From: Gavia stellata
Taxonomy: Eukaryota > Chordata > Aves > Gaviiformes > Gaviidae
Reading direction: 5' to 3'
NCBI RefSeq assembly: GCF_030936135.1
Contig: NC_082637.1
Location: 4,849,001-4,913,000 of the forward strand
Length of the DNA: 64,000 nt
The notes below the pieces were generated by a model, which was not told the origin of the DNA, ran no database searches, and saw only the letters and a program-made list of their open reading frames with translations. Below, one piece after another: positions 60,064 through 64,000 of the stretch; position 1 is the stretch's first letter, and the number at the start of each line of letters is the position of its first letter. A program made the translations under genes and the position numbers.

Positions 60064-63000
60064 CTGCAGAAGGAGAGAAAAGCAACACGTATTAGAAGTC
60101 AGGGTACTGTGAAAGACACCTTTAAAAGTATAAATAATTTGTTTAAGGATTAATGCAATCTCTACATGAAGCTCTTAAAGAACGATAAATTATATGAATT
60201 TCTTAAACTTCAGTTAATGAACACAGTCTGAGATTACAGAGACACTTTGATCTTTGCATACACAGAAAACAAATGTAAGAAAAAAACGTTATCAGTGTAT
60301 CAGTTATTTGTGTATTATCTTTTACATTAACACATAAACATCTCCATATCTGACAATGTTACATTTACAATCTTAAAAGGATAAAACCTTCAGTTTAAAA
60401 TAAAAAATAGTGAGTTACAGGACATTAAATTTGGCAAGACAAGATATTTAACTAGAGAATTTTACAAAACTCAAGTGACAGCTTACATTACTTTAGGGTT
60501 GACTGAATAAAACTAACTTTTTGATATAACTGATCCAGTGACAATAAATTTAACATTAGGCAACCTTCCTTACGTAATATTTACCTGTCAAGGACAGGGG
60601 AATTTTTCAAAATGGCCATTTTTTTTGGTGTTATTTTTTTAAGATCAAGAATAACAAGAAACAAAACTACACTGTGCAGTGATAAATATGCTTTTAATTC
60701 AATATGATTACCATACACATTTTTGGCCACCAAAGTGAAGGGGGAAGGAAGGGGAAAAAATTGCTTACATGATTCTGAAATCTATTCTTGAGGAATAACA
60801 AAAAGCTATTTTTGGTCTGTTTTGTTAGGACAGACTATTTTCTTTGTGAGGAATGAAAATCACCTATAATTGGAAAGCATGCTAGAAACAGAAGAGGCTC
60901 AGAAAAAAGTCGAATCGAAGACAAGGATTAAAGTGGAAGCAAAGAGAGAATGGATAAATATTGTAATTCTGAAAGGATGCACATTTTAACTCAAATGCCT
61001 CGTCTCAGCTACAGCTTATTGACTCGGGGTGGATGAAAGTGGTTGGAGTTCCCACTCCCCAAATGGCAGAATCAAAACTTTCTTTGGGCCAAGACTTCAG
61101 CCACAAAACCAAGTACAAAATAGAAAACCACGTTGGGCCAAAGCTCAGCAGCTTTGCTACTGCAATTCCTTAACTCTAAAGGAGTTCTGGCAGTTGAGTG
61201 TCTGTGGGACCTTTTTGTTACCGGTATGATACATAGAGGGTATAATTTGTAGGGGGTAATATAAAATAATCATAAACTAACAATGTGTTTAGGAAGATAG
61301 CACCTTCAGAGTTACAAAATGACTAAAGAAATCCTTAAAAGTCACAAAGAGTAAACTGGAAAGACTTTTCAGGCAATATTGGGTGCTTTTAGGAGTGTTA
61401 AGTGCCTGCTGAAGACAGAAAGAACATGATGAACTAAAAGTTTCAAATTTAGTTCTCTGAAAAGCTGTTTCTACCGAGGTTTTTAGGCTGGGTTTTTTTT
61501 GGTTTTCTTTTTACCTTGGCCCCTGAAACATAATTCAACCCACTATTATAAGAAACGCCTATTTTGCGATTAGCAACACACTTCATTAAAGAGTGACCAT
61601 ATTGCTTAAGTTGTACTAAAGATCAGTTTTGCAACAAGGTATGAAGAAATTCACAAAATATTTCCAATCAGACCTGCCTCCAAAACAACAATTTCATAAA
61701 GCAATGTTATATTACAAACTTAAAACAGACCCGACAAAAATAAATGGGTAGTTAAATGCCAATGTATTAAAGACCAAACTGTTCGCAACATGAAACGCTG
61801 ATGATGATGACTGGAAAAGAAGGCCTGATAATTAACTGAAAGGCAATCTTTGTCTTTTTAAAAGGCAATTACAAAATAATGGAATACCAAGTTCAAAATT
61901 AAGCTGGCTGATGTTCAGTTAATTATTTGTGAAAGCCGATGATTAAATTACATGCAGAAGTTGCAACTGGACTGAATCATGAGAGGCATGTTTTCTTTCA
62001 GTCTTATCATCAGAGTTCAGCATGAACATATATAATGTGATCTATAGAAATAAACAGTTGAGTGCAGAAGATACGAGGGTCAAGTACAATATTGACTGTT
62101 TGACCATTTTTTCAATAGGTTATCTAAATTTTCAGGAGCTATGTACTGTTCCTTCAGGTCTTTGTTTCTCTCGCTTCTTACTACCATCTCCAAAAGCAGA
62201 AGCGGAATTTGATTTTAGATAGACGTGTCTACACAAGTAAAATTATATTTGGACAAAAGGCACCAATAGTCTCAAGTCAAAATTGTACCACTCCTACATG
62301 TATAATCATGCAAAAATGTATAATAAATGTATATACATGCAGAGTGATATTCTCATCACCTACCCATAGAAATAACTTGTCTGAAAGTCTTCATCAGTAG
62401 GAAATACAAGCATAAACTTGTTATCTGTAGCTCCACTCTTGTATCTTCCACACTTCCAAACAGCACACCTTATAACTTAGCTTATATTTAGTATACATCA
62501 AACAGACAAAAATATTTTCAATATAATTTACAAACTGTAATTATATTTGTCAGTGTAATAGCCACCAATTTAACAATCTGGAAAAAAACAAGCTGCCTAT
62601 TTACAAAGCAATCACAGCAGAGATCTATTTTTGCTTTTCTCAGCCTTGCCTTTCAGGATCAGATTTGGAAATGAAGGGCCCCCGGCACCAGGGTTATCCG
62701 TACCTGTCACCAGTAAATGACCTACGAGGTCAAGATAACAGCGATGATGCTGCAACAAATCCTAGGATTCCCAGCGTGTATAAAAGAAGAAATAAGCAAT
62801 AAATGCCTTTGTGTGCTTAAAAAAACCCAATAAATAAACCAATATATAAGTTGTAGACAACTACAACTAGATGAAAGTTGCAGCGAGGCATGTAAAAAAA
62901 AAAAATCCTCTAAAAATCCTTGATTCCCAAAAGCCTGTTTCCTTTTCAGTGCCACAAGGATGGGACAGGAGGGGTTAAATTTGGAAATAAATAATATTTC

Positions 63001-64000
63001 CCTAGCCAACTACGTGATCATCCGATGATGTGATGCAAAGTGAATGTGTGGTACCAAGAAATAAGGACAACTGGCTTCAGCTAGGAAATAAGGGAAAAAA
63101 TGAAAAGGTAAAAGGATTAACTACAACCATAGCTGTAACTTATCATCTTCTCTTTGCAACAGAGCCACTCCTCCTAATTACTGACTGTAACAGGATTTCA
63201 ACCCATAGAAAAACAGGCACCAAACAAACCATGCCAGAATCAAAATTCAATGTAGCACAATTAGGAGGTTCCCCAGTCAGTAATTTAAACAATCTATTTA
63301 AGAAAAATCGCGTCTTTTGAGAAGCCGAGGTAGCTGGAAGACTTACATTTCCCTGGTGATAAGCTTTAATTCATTTCTAAAGCAATAAATGCTTGAAAAA
63401 GACAAGGCTGAAAGTTAATAAGTACCAGCAGCAAAATACAGCTGTTGACATTTAATGTTAACAGGGGGAGGGAAAGACTGCTTTTTTTATTTTTTTTTAA
63501 AGAATTCAGAGGCAGAGGTCATCACGGGGACAGCGTTTCCAAGTGTCCAATTCTCCCTTAATTTACAGAGCTCATCAAAACTAACTCCGCTCGGGACAAC
63601 TGAATCGGAAGCCACACGCACAAAAATTCACGTCTATACACGTCGATTTTTATTTTAAGCTTGCAACATAGAGAATTCAGTAATTTCTTATTTGCTAGCC
63701 ACTCACATGCTTTTCACAGAGCCACATCTCAACGTTCAGCGGTCTAAACTGTGCCGTAAGATCCACAGTCCTATTATCCCTTAATTCATTATAATGGCAG
63801 CACAAGGAAAAAGGGGGAATCAACCGTAAAATTCCAGCTGGAGGTTAAAAGCAGCGATCCTATACGAAGCACCGTACCTTCACGCTGCAACAGCTGTGTA
63901 TCAATGGAAGGCAGGACTTTATCACAAGAAACAAAAGATACTCGCTAGCAGAACCTGAATGGGGAATTTAGTCCTTGAAGTCATTAGTTCTCTTTAGCTT
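60064..64000 (-). other. ARK2N intron (partial, continues beyond the window)
   Basis: This AT-rich, single-copy-looking sequence lies between the 60063 acceptor and the window edge. I see no exon of the ARK2N N-terminal region, no clear transposon and no RNA gene. There are several poly-T/A runs (for example 63481-63500 and 62894-62906). A stretch at 61920-62240 is rich in ATTA/TAAT cores and may be conserved. The branch/polypyrimidine region before the 60063 acceptor is short. Confidence 0.7.

Overview
This window looks like bird nuclear DNA. It contains many 3' fragments of CR1, the main avian LINE, one longer CR1 copy with ORF1 and RT remnants, and a solo ERVL-type LTR of the kind common in avian genomes. 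Two vertebrate genes can be recognised from their exons, and both lie on the minus strand. No prokaryotic gene, CRISPR array, tRNA or rRNA was seen.

From right to left, in the direction of transcription: positions 64000-48602 hold the last three coding exons of ARK2N (C18orf25, 'Arkadia-like N-terminal'). Their bounds are 60063-59881, 55866-55740 and 48791-48602. Splice sites and codon phases join perfectly (phase 1, then phase 2) into a 166-residue C-terminal part with two SUMO-interacting motifs. The N-terminal exon or exons lie beyond 64000. The 3'UTR runs to AATAAA signals at about 45.9 and 45.78 kb. The intron between the last two exons carries a 3.3-kb 5'-truncated CR1.

Positions 45750-34200 are intergenic. 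They contain a complete 1,124-bp solo LTR with a perfect 5-bp target duplication, four CR1 tails and single-copy DNA. Positions 34170-32690 form a very GC-rich CpG island with the promoter and first coding exon of RNF165 (ARK2C, 'Arkadia-like C-terminal'). That exon has 20 codons (33136-33076), ends in a clean AG|GTACC donor and matches the N-terminus of the RING E3 ligase RNF165. Everything left of 33075 appears to be the start of RNF165 intron 1, which is longer than 33 kb. I could find no second exon in it.

ARK2N resembles the SUMO-binding N-terminal half of Arkadia (RNF111) and RNF165 resembles its RING-bearing C-terminal half. They lie head-to-tail about 12 kb apart, which suggests an Arkadia paralogue split into two adjacent genes. 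Other points of interest are a possible alternative terminal exon with its own poly(A) signal just inside RNF165 intron 1 (32.58-31.64 kb), a 400-bp alternating purine-pyrimidine tract and a G4-prone hexamer array in the RNF165 CpG island, and several AT-rich, homeobox-motif-rich stretches that may be conserved non-coding elements. Most open frames in the window are chance frames.
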